This document shows positions 11,474 through 23,632 of a DNA stretch of 64,000 nucleotides, piece after piece. This stretch comes from Chenopodium formosanum (lineage: Eukaryota; Streptophyta; Magnoliopsida; Caryophyllales; Amaranthaceae). The DNA is taken from positions 7,433,501 to 7,497,500 of the forward strand of contig CM044863.1 of NCBI GenBank assembly GCA_024500155.1. Reading direction: 5' to 3'. Under the pieces are notes generated by a model, which saw nothing but the letters and a program-made list of their open reading frames with translations, searched no databases and was not told the DNA's origin. Positions within the stretch are counted from its first letter, which is position 1. Every line of letters begins with the position of its first letter. Both the position numbers and the translations under genes were made by a program.

Positions 11474-11560
11474 ATCAAAATCAAGCAATTTATTTTGAAT
11501 TTGTCAATTATATACAATTTATTTTGAATTCGTCAATTATATACAATTTCGTCAATTAAT
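11474..11560. repeat. Short tandem repeat, ~29-bp unit
   Basis: tttattttgaatttgtcaat plus tatatacaa occurs twice in direct succession, then partly again (ttcgtcaatta), with single-base differences. Confidence 0.75.
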
Positions 11561-12566
11561 TTTGTTAGACGAATTTCGTCAATTAATTTTTTCTTTTTAT
11601 TTTTTTGAATAGCAATCCGCCATTATTAAATGTTAAGGTTGAAGATGAATAATATTGTTTTAATTTTTTTTTTTTAAAAAAAAATCCTTTATTAGGTGCG
11701 TTTTTTAGAGAAAAAAAAAAACCCTACCCTACTTCCTTATACGTGTAATGCTCAATATTTGTTACAAAGATTATGGGGCTTTTTTTTAGGTAAAGATATT
11801 ATAAGATATTTTATTAAATTTAGTTGTTACAATTATATTAGTAAATAAATTCCAAATTCGAAAATATATTCTTATCCTTAATAAAATATCACAATTAATT
11901 CTTAAATTTGTATAAATACACAGTACGAATTTTTACTCTTTTAAGGGAAATACGAAATTATTTTATAAATACACAATACATAATTTTCTTAAAAATACAG
12001 TATATACGGAATTATTTTCTATAAAAACACAATACATATTTTTATACGGATTTTTCTTAAATATACAAAATACAAAAATATTTTTGTAGTATACGCCTAA
12101 TTTTTTTTAGTATTTAGTTTTAAATACGCATTTGACTCAAAAAAAAGTTTTAAACACGCATTGTACTCCGTATTATTTAAGTTGAAATACCTAAAAATTT
12201 TGAATTAACTCCTATTCAAAAAAAAAAGTATTAACTTAAATATTTAAAAATAATTTATTATTTTTTAAAACCCATTTTTTTCGAAATATAATTTTTTTTA
12301 AACCTATTTTTTAAATTCGCAATGTATTATTTAAGTTGAAATATGGAATTTTTTTTCTAGTATGCGGCTAATTTTTTTTAAGTATTTAGTTTTGGTCACA
12401 TTAAATCAATTTAGATTTTAACTTGTCCCACATGAATGGGAAAAAAATAGGCCTTCTCTTATTTCTATAAACTCAATAACATGAATACCCAAACTTCTTA
12501 TCAGAATCCCAAGATTGAGACTTTCCCTCTCCTTTTTTAGCATCCCATGACTAAAAAAATACAGTA

Positions 12567-12766
12567 ATTTCTTTTAACGGACATTATACTACATAACCGT
12601 CGCCTCCTTGCAAATCATTGTTAAGAACAAATTATTTCCATTCACTACCGAAAACTACATGGTTGTCACTATGCCACAATTTTAATGTTATGACATAGCC
12701 AGTATGCCACAATCTAACACCCTTAAGTTAGGGTTATACAAGAAAAATGCAAAAAACACAAGGTTA
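12567..12766. mobile_element. Left part of a small inverted-repeat element split by the Helitron
   Basis: The left arm is tttcttttaacggacattat, then actacataacc, at 12,568-12,598. The matching inverted arm lies across the Helitron junction: bases before 12,767 (ggtta) plus 38,443-38,470 (tatagtataatatccgttaa...). The pairing runs through the join with two C/T mismatches. The pre-insertion element was about 230 bp. The class is unknown because its outer ends are not clear. Confidence 0.75.
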
Positions 12767-12790
12767 TCCCTAAACCTATAAAAGCACCAA
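12767..12790 (+). other. Helitron 5' terminus
   Basis: TCCCTAAACC followed by TATAAAAGCACC, preceded by A. It is AT-rich with no inverted repeat, as Helitron left ends are. The position is confirmed by the restored MITE arm. Confidence 0.85.
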
Positions 12791-13628
12791 GTTCATTTTT
12801 TTATACCCTCCTTATGAACAGTGTGCTGTCCATTTTGCCCTTATATTTGAACTTGAAATCCTTATGAATAGTGTGCTTCCCGATTTACCCTCAAAAATAT
12901 GTCATGTGCTGCTACAGTTCACTGCCCAAATTGCCCCTGATTTTGTATCAAGCTTTTCTTTTATCAATAGTGTGATTCCTGAAATGCCCTTAAACATTTG
13001 TGCATGTGAGGGCTTATGTGGGCCCTTAGACTCAGGATATGCCATGTTTAAATTTTTTTTCCCAGACACGTGTGAAGTCAGCTTTCTTCTTCTTCAGCTT
13101 GACAATGGAGCTCATTTAGAGTTCAATGCTGCTTTTTTGGGCCGCAATTGCTGAGATGATTTGGTGGTTAATCTTCATTCTGGGCGTAACTACGAATTAA
13201 TGCATGCTGAGAAATTGGTCAAGTGATTTGGAGCTTATTCCTGGGTTAATTTAGAGTGGTATTTGCTGAATACAATTGTGATCTTATTGTGAGCACTATT
13301 CTAGGACTTGTAGATCTATGGAGTCCATGTTCATGTCGCTTATTGGTACTTGCGCAGCTTCTTGGTCATTCATTTTGAATTTCATTTACTGTTAAGTTTG
13401 TTCAGGTTCCTTATTAGCTGTTGCTTGCGGATTTAATTACAGTTAATTAGCGAAGCATATGTGCATGTGTTTTATTAGTACCTAGACAATGCTTTATTAG
13501 GTGTTACTCTCCATATGCGAATTAGTAAATTACCAGCTGATTATATGGTTTTAAATTGTTTAGCAATGTTATTAGTTTTAAAAGGGGTGATCTTGTTAAG
13601 TTTTGCCTTTTTTTTACTAATAATAAGG

Positions 13629-13686
13629 TGATGTGGCTATTCAATTAATTACTTTAAGTTGATGTGGCTATTCAATTAATTACTTT
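13629..13686 (+). repeat. Tandem duplication, 27-bp copies
   Basis: tgatgtggctattcaattaa plus ttacttt occurs twice, separated by 4 bp. Confidence 0.9.
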
Positions 13687-13736
13687 GTATAAGTGGTTTT
13701 GAAACTTTTATTTAGGTTAGAACGTTCTTTGGACCG

Positions 13737-16366
13737 ATGGATTTTGGATGGCCAGTTTGCTTGGGTTTTGATGTTGAAACACCGCATTACACACCGGTCT
13801 ATCTTAGTTTATAATGGGTAAGAGCAGTACTCTTATTAAGAAAAGTGTCTGTGTTTTCGGAAGTGGGTCTGGCTGCTTGTTTAATGATAATGATGTTTGT
13901 AAGGATGTCATTAGATGTGGCGCATGCTTACTTTATTGTAAGATTTAGTTGGTGTACTCAATTTCCTGCTGTGTTTTACTTTAGCTTTGTTTTACTTGTT
14001 TTGTCTTCTACTGCTTTGTAGCCTAATAAATAGAGGGGGTTTTATTTGGGTTTGCATATGCAACATATACAAACCAAAGTGCATGGAGATTACATTAGAG
14101 GTAATGCAAAATGTAGATATAGGTTTCTCTAGTATTAGTCAAGAACATCACAACATACAACTTCTTACTATGAAAACAGAACATTTAGTAACTTGCTTTG
14201 GAACACTGATCTTAAATTATGTACGCTGAAGAATAGTTACTTTGACTTGGTATGGTATCCTAGCTTTGTGATTCACTGATCATTAACTATTCACAAAAAA
14301 TACAATTACTGGACTTGCAGATACAGACTTATAGATCTATTTCTTCTCTAATGATCATATTGAGATACTGATTGCTTTGTTTGAGTTGGTATGCTATCCT
14401 AGCTTTGTGATTTACTGATTATGAACTATGTACAAAAAAATGAACTACTGGACTTGCAAATACTGACTCACAGATCTATTTCTTCTCTAACGATCATTTT
14501 GGGATATTTATTGGCTAATTAACTTTGTTGTTCTTTACTAATAATGAGTCTGTGGGCTCCAAATTTGCTACCATAGGTTTATTGAAGGCATTTTTGTGTT
14601 GCTGGTAGTATCTGTGTTTTGATGGGTTAACATGGGTTCACTAAGCAACACTGAAAATTTCAGATTTGGGTACATTGTTTGTGTTTAGGTTTAAGTAGCT
14701 TGTTGTGGGTTCTTACAGCATAGCATTGTCAAAGTAATGGAGTATTTGCTTGTTGGGTAAAGTGCTGATTTAGTTTTTTTGTTGGGTTTTGGCCTTCTCT
14801 TGTGCAGAGTTATGAGCTTGCAATGGTTGCAGATGAAGTTCCTGATGTAAGTGTTTCTGAAACCTAGTTATGGTTATTTGGTTTGGCTCATGTGTTAGTT
14901 TAGTTGTTTTTAATACTATTCCTGAATTTCCCATGTTCATTGCACATTGTTTGCCCTGGTTAATTATGCTAGCTAAATATCTTGTATGGATTTTGTTGTT
15001 GCAGTAGCTATTTGCTATATTTGTCATATTTATTTAAAAAAATTTGTTTGTTACATGCCTCAATTAGCTAGGTAGATTCACTATATGTTATGCCAGTATT
15101 ATTTGCTGTTCTTTTTTGCTGGACTATGTTGCATGTTTTTAGTTGCTTGTAAGGTTAATATATATAAGATAGCTGGCTTGGTTATAAAACTGAGATACCT
15201 GCTACTACATCAGTATAATATCATCTCCTTGGATGCCTTTATGAATCATTTACTTGCTTATGTGATTATGGTTTGGGTTTAGAATTATTCCTTCCTTGTG
15301 AAATATGTTACCCTTTTCCTACACGTAGCTAAGGTTATTAGATTTCTAAGATCAAATTGGTTCCATACATATCTTTCTCATGCCATGGGTGTGCACACAG
15401 GTGGGTGGGCATGAAACTCGGAAAGTTTCTATTTCTTTTTCCTGCCTCCTGCACCGGGTTGTTGAGTACCTGAAACTTCCTCAGCCAGCTTTCTATTTGG
15501 CGGATGTGGGAAAGAATGATGTGAAGGTTTTCATGGAAACTGATCTAGGCTTGGGTCCTTCTGTGTATGAGGGTGGTCCAGCTGCAACAATTAGGGAATC
15601 TCGTGAACAGGCTGCTGAAAACGCTGTTCGTTCCCTTCGTATGGAATTCAGCATTCAGGTTGAAGACCTAACTGCTAAGAAAATCAACAGGCTTGAGCGC
15701 GCTGAGTTTCTATATCAGATGAAACGTATTGAGCTAGAAGCAATGGAAAGAGGAGCAGGGCAGGTTCCAGTGAAGTGGCCAGCTGTGCCTGATCACAAGC
15801 GTCGCAAGAAATATGTCTGCATTGATCACATGGATGTTTTGCACACATTATCTTTGGAAACCAAAGTGCGTATTTCAGAAGTTGACACCTTTAATGTTGG
15901 CCCTGGGAAATTTATAACATGGGTGACAATTTACGGATCTTCAGTTGCTACTGGAATGGAGTGTTTTTTTAGTGTTGTGCGTGCTGACTCGAAAGCAACC
16001 ATACAAGATGCAGCTAGGAAGGCTGTTGATTTCATACGCACTGCATACAATCTTGACATAGTTGATCTGAACTATGGGAATAGGATTTATGCTGGCATCA
16101 AGTGTTCTTTGGCTAAAGAGAGCTACTTAGCAGCTAAGGAGCGTGTGTTGGGGATTCAGGGTGCTCTTCAATTAGCTCCTTTTTTAGTCGAGGAAGGTTG
16201 TGTTACACCTAGGTCTGCTATCCATAGGATCCGAACACCTACTCTTCCTCCACCTCCACCTCACAAGCCAAAAGCAAGGCCATCTTTCAGTGCTCGCTAT
16301 AGTGGCTTGCCCTCACCGGCCCCAGCTGAGTTAGACAGTTTTTTCAAGCGTAGGAAATTTGATTAG
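13737..16366 (+). CDS. Spliced Helitron cargo gene with two dsRBD-like folds
   Basis: The main exon is 15,401-16,366 (acceptor cacacag), with no stop over 321 codons. An upstream exon, 14,808-14,846 (acceptor gtgcag, donor gtaagt), encodes SYELAMVADEVPD in phase 0. A tentative first exon, 13,737-13,817, starts MDFGWPVCLGFDVETP but has an in-frame TAA at 13,812. Two regions of the main exon look alike in fold: first LHRVVEYLKLPQPAFYL, then a beta-rich part with VFMETDLGLG, then ESREQAAENAVRSL; second VLHTLSLETKVRI, then MECFFSVVRADSK, then IQDAARKAVDFI. That alpha-beta-beta-beta-alpha order with a final A-rich helix recalls dsRNA-binding domains. A Pro-rich, basic tail ends FFKRRKFD, a possible nuclear signal. 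Poly-A-signal-like aatgaa is near 16,586. Function is unknown; the dsRBD reading is inference. Confidence 0.6.
14241..14512 (+). repeat. Tandem duplication of ~136 bp in an intron
   Basis: Copies at about 14,241-14,375 and 14,376-14,512 share blocks such as tatcctagctttgtgatt and agatctatttcttctctaa with scattered differences. They lie in the intron of the dsRBD-like gene. Confidence 0.85.
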
Positions 16367-16639
16367 TGTGCATCTGCATTTCACATAGAGCCTTAGCTTT
16401 GCACTTTCATTTTTTTTTTCTTTTTGCTTTGTTTTTTTAAGTTTTTAGAGTTATGGTGTAATACCATTTTGTTGTACTTGTGTTCCAAGTTAGTTGAAGC
16501 TGCTCTATGTGTATATGTAATTGGCAAGAAACGCTATACTGCTATTCCTAAGTACGATGTATTTCATCTTTTTGTGCTTGATTAATGAAATACACTTCTC
16601 TTGCCATGCTTCAGATTACTAGAATGCATATTTTTCTGA

Positions 16640-17201
16640 TAACCAGAATGTTTTTATTTAACACTTTTCTGCCAGTGTCTTTGCGGTTTATTGAATTGTT
16701 ATACACAGCCTCTGGTTCTTGCCAAAAAAGTGCCTAATTTTACCATTATGCATTTCTTCCCAATCACAGGTTTAATTAGGTGCATCGCTGCCATTAGATT
16801 CAGTTTGTCCCAGCCAACCTGTAGTTTCAGCTGTTGGTGTTAGACTGAGCTAATATTACTATCATGAATAAATTCGCTCTCTTTTTGTTTCTGGCTGTTT
16901 TCTATATACCTACACCAGCTTATTAATTGAACAATTTCGCCTAGAATCAAGCCTCTTTTTGTTAAATTTGAAGGTCGTTACATTGTACTCCAGATCGATG
17001 CTTAGCTACTAAGAAAGGTCCTCCAAAAACTAGGATTAGCAAACGTTTATAGGGCTTACAGGCTTTGTCTCAGGCACCTGTTTCAATAAGGTGCTTATTT
17101 GTTCTTGTGATTGCAGATGTACATTGCCTATTTATACATTTTTTTTTGTTTACCCTCTTCTTTTCGTTTGTTTCATTCGCTTATTCACTTTCATTGCATA
17201 G
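16640..17201. other. Spacer between cargo gene and Rep
   Basis: Nothing supported is seen. It is pyrimidine-rich in places and probably holds the promoter or a 5' intron of the Rep gene. Confidence 0.4.
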
Positions 17202-20200
17202 AGAGCCTAATGAGCCAGAATCGGCTAGAAATGAAAATCAGGATCCTGTAAATATTCAGTCAAGACTTATGAATACAGGGAATGTTGGAAATCAACCGTG
17301 TACCAAATCAGTAGGCAGAATTAATGGTGAGCATGATTATATGTATTTTGTATAAGCATTATGGCTTAAACAGTATAAAGATTTAAAGCTAATACTTTTA
17401 CTGCACTCTAAATAGATGTTCCTAACTACTGTTTGCAAGCTTGACTGCTCCAAAACTTTAGTGCTGCATTTAAATAACATAGTATTTTGGTTACATGCCC
17501 AAATTTCTTGCCTATCAATGCAGTTGAAGTGAACAATACACAGGTTGATGGCCAAGATATTGGAAGGCCACTTTTAGACTAATGCATGTTGTATCAGAAG
17601 ACTACGAACCACCCAAGAACTAGCAAGCGCAAATGAGCAATTGCTTTTATGTCTGAACCACCTGCTCCTATAAGGTGTTTCCACTTTCCTTTGTGACACA
17701 ACACTTATTTATTTCTATTAAATAGTTAAGAGCAATAGCTCACTTACATTTTTGGCTGCTGCACATATAGGGAAATAGGTGAAACAAGTGAGCAAGGAAA
17801 AATAAAAAAACCAAAACTTGAAGAAAGCACAAGCTAAGAAAACCAGTAAGTGTGCATGGTATAAATCAGAAAAACATATCATCTTGATTGAATTTTAACC
17901 AGATCGGTTTTGCATCAAGATCTAAAACTAAAAATATTCATATGTATATAAACTAGCAACATCTGAAAAAGCTTTCAGCATAACAATCAGAAAATAAAAT
18001 TCAGACCACACAATTTCCTAGCAACATCAGTATCATTACAACCAAATTTCATAATCAAGCCATTAACATGAGCATCCTCATTAGATTCTTCTTTTGTATA
18101 TTATCCCCACCACAGGTGACGAATTACTATATCACTCTCCATTTTCTCGCCTTCAACAATATCATTTTTCACATCTTCCTTAGCTATTCCAGCACCTTCA
18201 CCATTAACAGTAATCACAACATCTTCATCACGTTCTATGTTCAGCATTTTGGTCTTCCCTGCCTGCACCACAGGCACAAACTCACTAGCATCACTTGCAA
18301 CATTCTTTCTAACTCTTTTTCCTTCACCAAAACTCCTTATTTCCAAAATCTCATTTGACAGATCATCTAATTTCCTCTTTAGCTTGGTAATCCTCTTCCC
18401 TACATCAGAATGAATAGACATTGGATTAGCTAATTTTCCCTGTAAATTAGCTTCCCTTAGCTCTAGCACTCGAAGTCTAGCTTTGCACTGCTGAAAATTT
18501 ATCCCCATTTCCTCCCATATTTAATTTTTACTTTTAAAAAAAAAAACAAAACGTGTAAAATAATCAAAAGGTTTAGGCTAATTTACAATATTACTCTTAC
18601 CATCTCCTTAAAAACTACAAATCACAATGGCCTTTTCCCTTTTATAATGAGTTGGCCTTCTGTCGTCTAAAATTGTAACTATCTTGTTAAATAGGGAAAA
18701 AAAAGGCTAGGCAATATTTAACATATAGTTACTCAACAACAATGAAACCTATATTAGATGCTAAAAACTAAGAACATCAGAATCTTTTTTTGTAGCATGT
18801 GATTATTTCACATTTTTTTTTAATTTTTAAAAGCTAAGAATTGAGAATGGGAGGAACTGCTTATTTCACAGGTTTATTTTAAAAGTAAGGTGCCAAGTAT
18901 TTATTGCAAGAGAAAGAAAGTAATAAACACTTCAGTACTCATTGTCCATAAGGCAAAAGGTTGGCACATAAATACTATGTATAAGCAGTGACCACTAATT
19001 AATGCTAGCTTACCAACAAAACTGTATAGAAACATAAAAATGAAACTTGGCTTAGTGAAATTTTTTTTACCTATAATAAACTTATCAATCAAATTATGAA
19101 TAAGCATTTGTGTCTAATGATATACTGCCTGCTGAGTTAGTTCTTAATGGCTGAACTCTTAAAGATTGATTTTGAAATTCTCATGTCACAGAAGCAGCTA
19201 CTGGTCCTTCTCAAAAGCGGGTGACGAAACAACCCACTGCTAAAAAAACAAGTAAGCTTTGCTGACCATATTTGCTTAAAATCTTGTTTTGCATTGTAAC
19301 ATATTAATAAATTGTTGCGGCGTTCACTGGATGGATAGCAGAACCCCCTGCTGCTATGGTTGGCCTAAAATTACCTGCTGCTTCTTTGAATTTCAAACCA
19401 CCTCAGTATTGTAAGCACTGTAATGCAAAAAAATTCCAACACGAATCACTTCATTTCTGTTGTGGAAATGGATCTATTACATTAGTCACTAATGATTATC
19501 CTCCTGCATTATATAGACTTTTAACAACTGATGACGATGATGCACTGCACTTTAGACAATATATCCGTTTATATAATAACTTATTTGCATTTAGCTCTTT
19601 AGGTGGAAAATATGATTCAGATACACAAAAAGGAATTTATGTCTTTAAATTGCATGGTCAAATTTATCATAACTTGCCTGATTTGATCCCTGGTGATGAA
19701 GGCCCTAAATATTTGCAACTTTATTTTTATGATGGCCAATTTGAAGCAGCTGCTAGGGCAGACTGCTTTAAACAAATCAGACAACATATTATCAACATAC
19801 TTATGGAGGTGATGGAGCATAATCCATACGCTCGGTTTTTCAGATCTTTGAGAGAAATTGATATCCAGGAAGACACACAAATTGTCATTAACAAAAACAC
19901 TGTTGTAGATTAGCGAGTTTATAATGCTCCTACAACAAATGAAGTAGCTGTAATCTGGCCTGATAATACATCGTCAAGCGAGTCGAAGAGCCCATACATT
20001 GTCAAACGATTCTCATCGTATACACCATAATTACGGATGCTATGATCCTCTGCAGTACCCGCTCTTATGTCCTTATGGTGATTGTAGTTGGAGTCAAGGT
20101 ATGACAAAAAACAACTGTGCATCTCGGGAGCAAATAAACTCTGCTATGTCTTCTGCAATACATACAGAGGAAGATGTTCTTGAACAAGAAGCAAGCCGTA

Positions 20201-23200
20201 AGCTTCAAAACTCAGTAACAAATTTGCTTCTTTTAATCATAACTTTTTGCCCTTCACTATATGCCTTGCCTGACTTACATTGCAACTACACTGATTTCAG
20301 GCTTAGCAGATGCAAGCGATAGTTCAGCTAGGCATATTTTGCCTCGTGAATATTATGCTTACAAGCTGCAGTCCCGTCCAAATAACATGCTGCTCCGGGC
20401 AGGTTGGTGTCTTCAGCAATATATAGTTGATATGTATGTGAAAATCGAAAATACTCGACTAGACTTTTTCCGACACAATCAGCAGGAAATCAGAGCTAAT
20501 TTGTACCAAGGGATCTTAGAATCAATTGAGAATGGTGAAACTAATCCCATAAATGTAGGGCGGCGAGTTATATTACCACCGACTTTTATTGGTGGTCCAC
20601 GTGACATGAAGCGCCGTTACTTAAACGCAATGGCTTTAGTGCAGCGCTTTGGTAAGCCTGATTTGTTTGTCACAATGACCTACAATGCAAACTGGCCAGA
20701 GATCAAAGCAGAATTGGCTCCTGGGGAGGAGCACAAAACCGACCAGATCTTGTTGCTCGTATTTTCCGGTCTAAACTGATCTGCTTGAAAAAGCAAATAA
20801 TGAAGAAACATATCTTTGGAAAAGTTGCAGCTATGATATATGTGGTTGAATTTCAAAAAAGGGGTCTTCCTCATGCACACTTCCTTATTATCTTAAAACC
20901 AAGTTGCAAAATCAAAAACCCATCAGATTTCGATCGCTTTGTCTCTGCAGAATTACCCCCCCCCCCATAGCTCTCCAGCACTCCGGAAAATTGTAGTCCG
21001 GCATATGATGCATGGGCCATGTGGTGAAATTAATCCTGATTGTGCATGTATGACTACAAAGCACAATAGTCCTTTGTCTTGTAAATATGGCTATCCAAAA
21101 TTTTTTTTGCAAGAAACAACCAACCACGATGATGGATATCCCATGTACAAAAGAAGGAATACGGGAGAAAGTGTCCAAATTCGGGGTGCAAGCCTTGATA
21201 ACCGTTGGGTTATTCCATACAATTCATACCTTTCTATGTTATTTGATTGCCATTTGAATGTAGAAGTATGCTCATCTATTAAGGCTGTGAAGTATCTATA
21301 CAAGTATGTCTACAAAGGCCATGACAGAATTTCTTTCAATGTTGTTGGCAGAGAAAATAATTCTGAAGATGAAATAGAAAGGTTTCAGTCTGGTCGATGG
21401 GTGTCGCCATGTGAGGCAGCTTGGAGAATTTTTTCCTTTGATCTTTTTGAGATGCACCCTCCTGTGCAACAATTGGCTGTGCACTTGGAAAACATGCAAA
21501 CAGTTCAGTTACGGGCTCATGAACAACTAGATTCTGCTGTTCTGAATGATCGTAGATCCAAAACTCAATTGACAGAATTTTTCAAGGCAAATGCAGCCTC
21601 TCCTCAAGGTACAGGATACCTTTACAGTGAATTTATGGAGCACAACAGATGGGATGCTAGTAAGAAAGCATGGTTTCAGAGGCAAAATAAGAAACTTATG
21701 GTTGGTCGGCTGGCAAGTGTTAAACCAGCAGAAGGAGACCGATTCTTCCTACGACTACTACTGATAAATGTACGTAGTCCTAAATCATTTACTGATCTTC
21801 GAACTGTTAATGGATTACTTTGTGCCACTTTTCAAGAAGCAGCTATTAAAAGAGGTCTATGTGAGGAAGACAATGTAGTTCATGCATGTTTGGCTGAAGC
21901 AGCAGAAATTCACTTGTCAGCAGCCTTACGCCGCTTATTTGCAGCTGTTTGTGTATTCTGCACCCCCAGTGACCCCAATAGACTTTGGTAGCGATTCTAT
22001 AATGATCTATCTGATGATTACAGACATGCCAATCCTCAGAATAAAGTCTGTGTTAGGTTGCAAACTATACAGTCAATCGAACGCTATTTAGAGTCTCTGG
22101 GAAAGTCATTAGCTCATTTCCAACTTGACCACTTACATGAAGAGGTGCCAGAAGAGCTTTCCAGAACTAAAGACATCATTGATGCTTTAAATGCACCTAT
22201 TCCTCAAGAGTGTATTGACTGTAGAGGCAAACTTAACTCAGCTCAACAAATTGCATTTAACAGAATTATTTCTCAAGTTGAATCAGGAAAGCCTGGCTGT
22301 TTCTTTGTTGACGGTCCTGGAGGAACTGGTAAAACATTTTTATACAATGCCTTATACGCAGAAGTGCGCATGGCAGGGAAGATTCTTCTCCCAACAGCAA
22401 CATCAGGCATTGCTGCAGCAAACATACCTTCTGGGAGGACAGCGCACTCGAGGTTTAAAATTCCTCTAGATTCAGAAACATCTCTTGCTTGTGACGTTCC
22501 TAAACAAGGCAGCTTAGCTGCTTTAATCAAAGAAACAGCTCTAATTATTTAGGATGAAGCTTCAATGGCGAAAAAAGAAAACATTGAATCAGTTGAGCTT
22601 TTGCTACGTGATCTTTGTGACTCAGAACAGTGATTTGGTGGGAAGGTTGTAGTATTTGGGGGAGATTTTAGGCAGGTTCTGCCGGTTGTTCCTCGCAAAA
22701 CTCAAAGAGAAGCTGTTGCAGCAAGCCTGGTAAACTCACATATCTGGCCTTGGCTAGAAAAGTTACACCTTACTGAAAACATCAGAGCAAGAGAGGATCT
22801 CCCATATGCATCATTTTTACTAAGTTTGGGCAATGGCCAGCTACAGTTTACTGGAAATGCTTATATTCAGGTTCCTCCTCACATTGTGAGCTATTATCAT
22901 GAAGGCGATGATCCTATCAATTACCTAGCTGCTACTGCATTCCCAGAGTTAGAGCATGCAACTTTTACACCAGATATCATCGCAAAGAGGGCCATTCTCA
23001 CACCATTAAATGATGCAGTTGACTCCATCAACACATTTCTCATTAATAAATTCCCAGGAAACCCTGTTGTTTACAAGAGCTATGATAGCATGCTAGATGA
23101 TAACTGTGCAATTTATCCAACCGAGTTCCTAAACCAGCTTGCCCCTGGTGGTATGACTCCACATGAACTTGTTCTAAAAATAAACAGTCCTGTAATATTG

Positions 23201-23632
23201 CTCAGAAATATTGATCTAGCAGATGGCTTGTGCAATGGAACACGTCTTATATGCAAGTCTTTCAGAAGGAATGTGATTGTTTGTTCTATAGCTACTGGTC
23301 ATCGCCAAGGAGAACTTGTATTCATTCATCGTGTTAATCTCCGACCTCCATCATCAACAAAATATCCTATTCAGTTTGAGCGAATACAATTCCCTCTTAA
23401 GCTTAGCTTTGCAATGACAATAAACAAATCTCAAGGCTAGACATTAAGCCAAGTGATAGTTTACCTCCCACAGCCATGCTTTTCCCATGGACAGCTATAT
23501 GTTGCACTATCAAGGGCAAAGAAATCAGATTAAGTGACTGTAATCACACCACAGCCAGCTGAGCACCACACATCACCGGTACTGAAAAACGTTATAGCGT
23601 ACGATGTTTTGCAATTATCTGGCATACCATGA
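17202..23632 (+). pseudogene. Helitron Rep/helicase, decayed
   Basis: This is the rolling-circle transposase. N-terminal exons 17,202-17,326, 17,524-17,674, 17,771-17,845 and 19,192-19,251 lead into the main exon at 19,339. In order it shows a zinc finger (CKHCNAKKFQHESLHFCC), Helitron_like_N (YGCYDPLQYPLLCPYGD, FIGGPRDMKRRYLNAMAL), the HUH motif (KRGLPHAHFL, 20,858-20,886), the tyrosine motif (KYLYKYVYKG, about 21,289-21,318), then a Pif1-type helicase with Walker A GPGGTGKT (22,314-22,337), DEAS, GGDFRQVLPV and YVALSRAK. Breaks include in-frame stops at 17,579, 19,911, 21,989, 22,550, 22,631, 23,438 and 23,531, a frameshift near 20,745 and one in a C run (20,956-20,966). The final stop is TGA 23,630-23,632. 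All catalytic motifs remain readable, so decay is recent relative to the family, but no functional protein can be made. Confidence 0.93.
18101..18508 (-). CDS. Hypothetical coiled-coil protein inside a Rep intron, antisense
   Basis: 135 codons, with its start at MGINFQQCKARLRVLELREA. The N-terminal half is heptad-like (LRVLELREANLQGKL, then RITKLKRKLDDLSNEILEI) and probably forms a coiled coil. A basic GKRVRKN stretch follows, and the C-terminus is acidic. It lies wholly within the 1.35-kb Rep intron 17,846-19,191 on the opposite strand. I do not recognise a family. It may be a captured gene piece, as Helitrons often carry; a chance ORF is less likely given length and composition. Confidence 0.45.
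   Translation of the reverse strand: MGINFQQCKARLRVLELREANLQGKLANPMSIHSDVGKRITKLKRKLDDLSNEILEIRSFGEGKRVRKNVASDASEFVPVVQAGKTKMLNIERDEDVVITVNGEGAGIAKEDVKNDIVEGEKMESDIVIRHLWWG

Larger units (their letters stand above)
9700..12550. other. Gene-free AT-rich stretch
   Basis: The first ~200 bp are probably former IQD 3' UTR. The rest shows no supported gene. It holds a T tract (11,252-11,288), a short tandem repeat (11,470-11,590), and two similar blocks (gcctaattttttttagtatttagtt near 12,092 and its variant near 12,363) in very AT-rich DNA. Confidence 0.6.
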
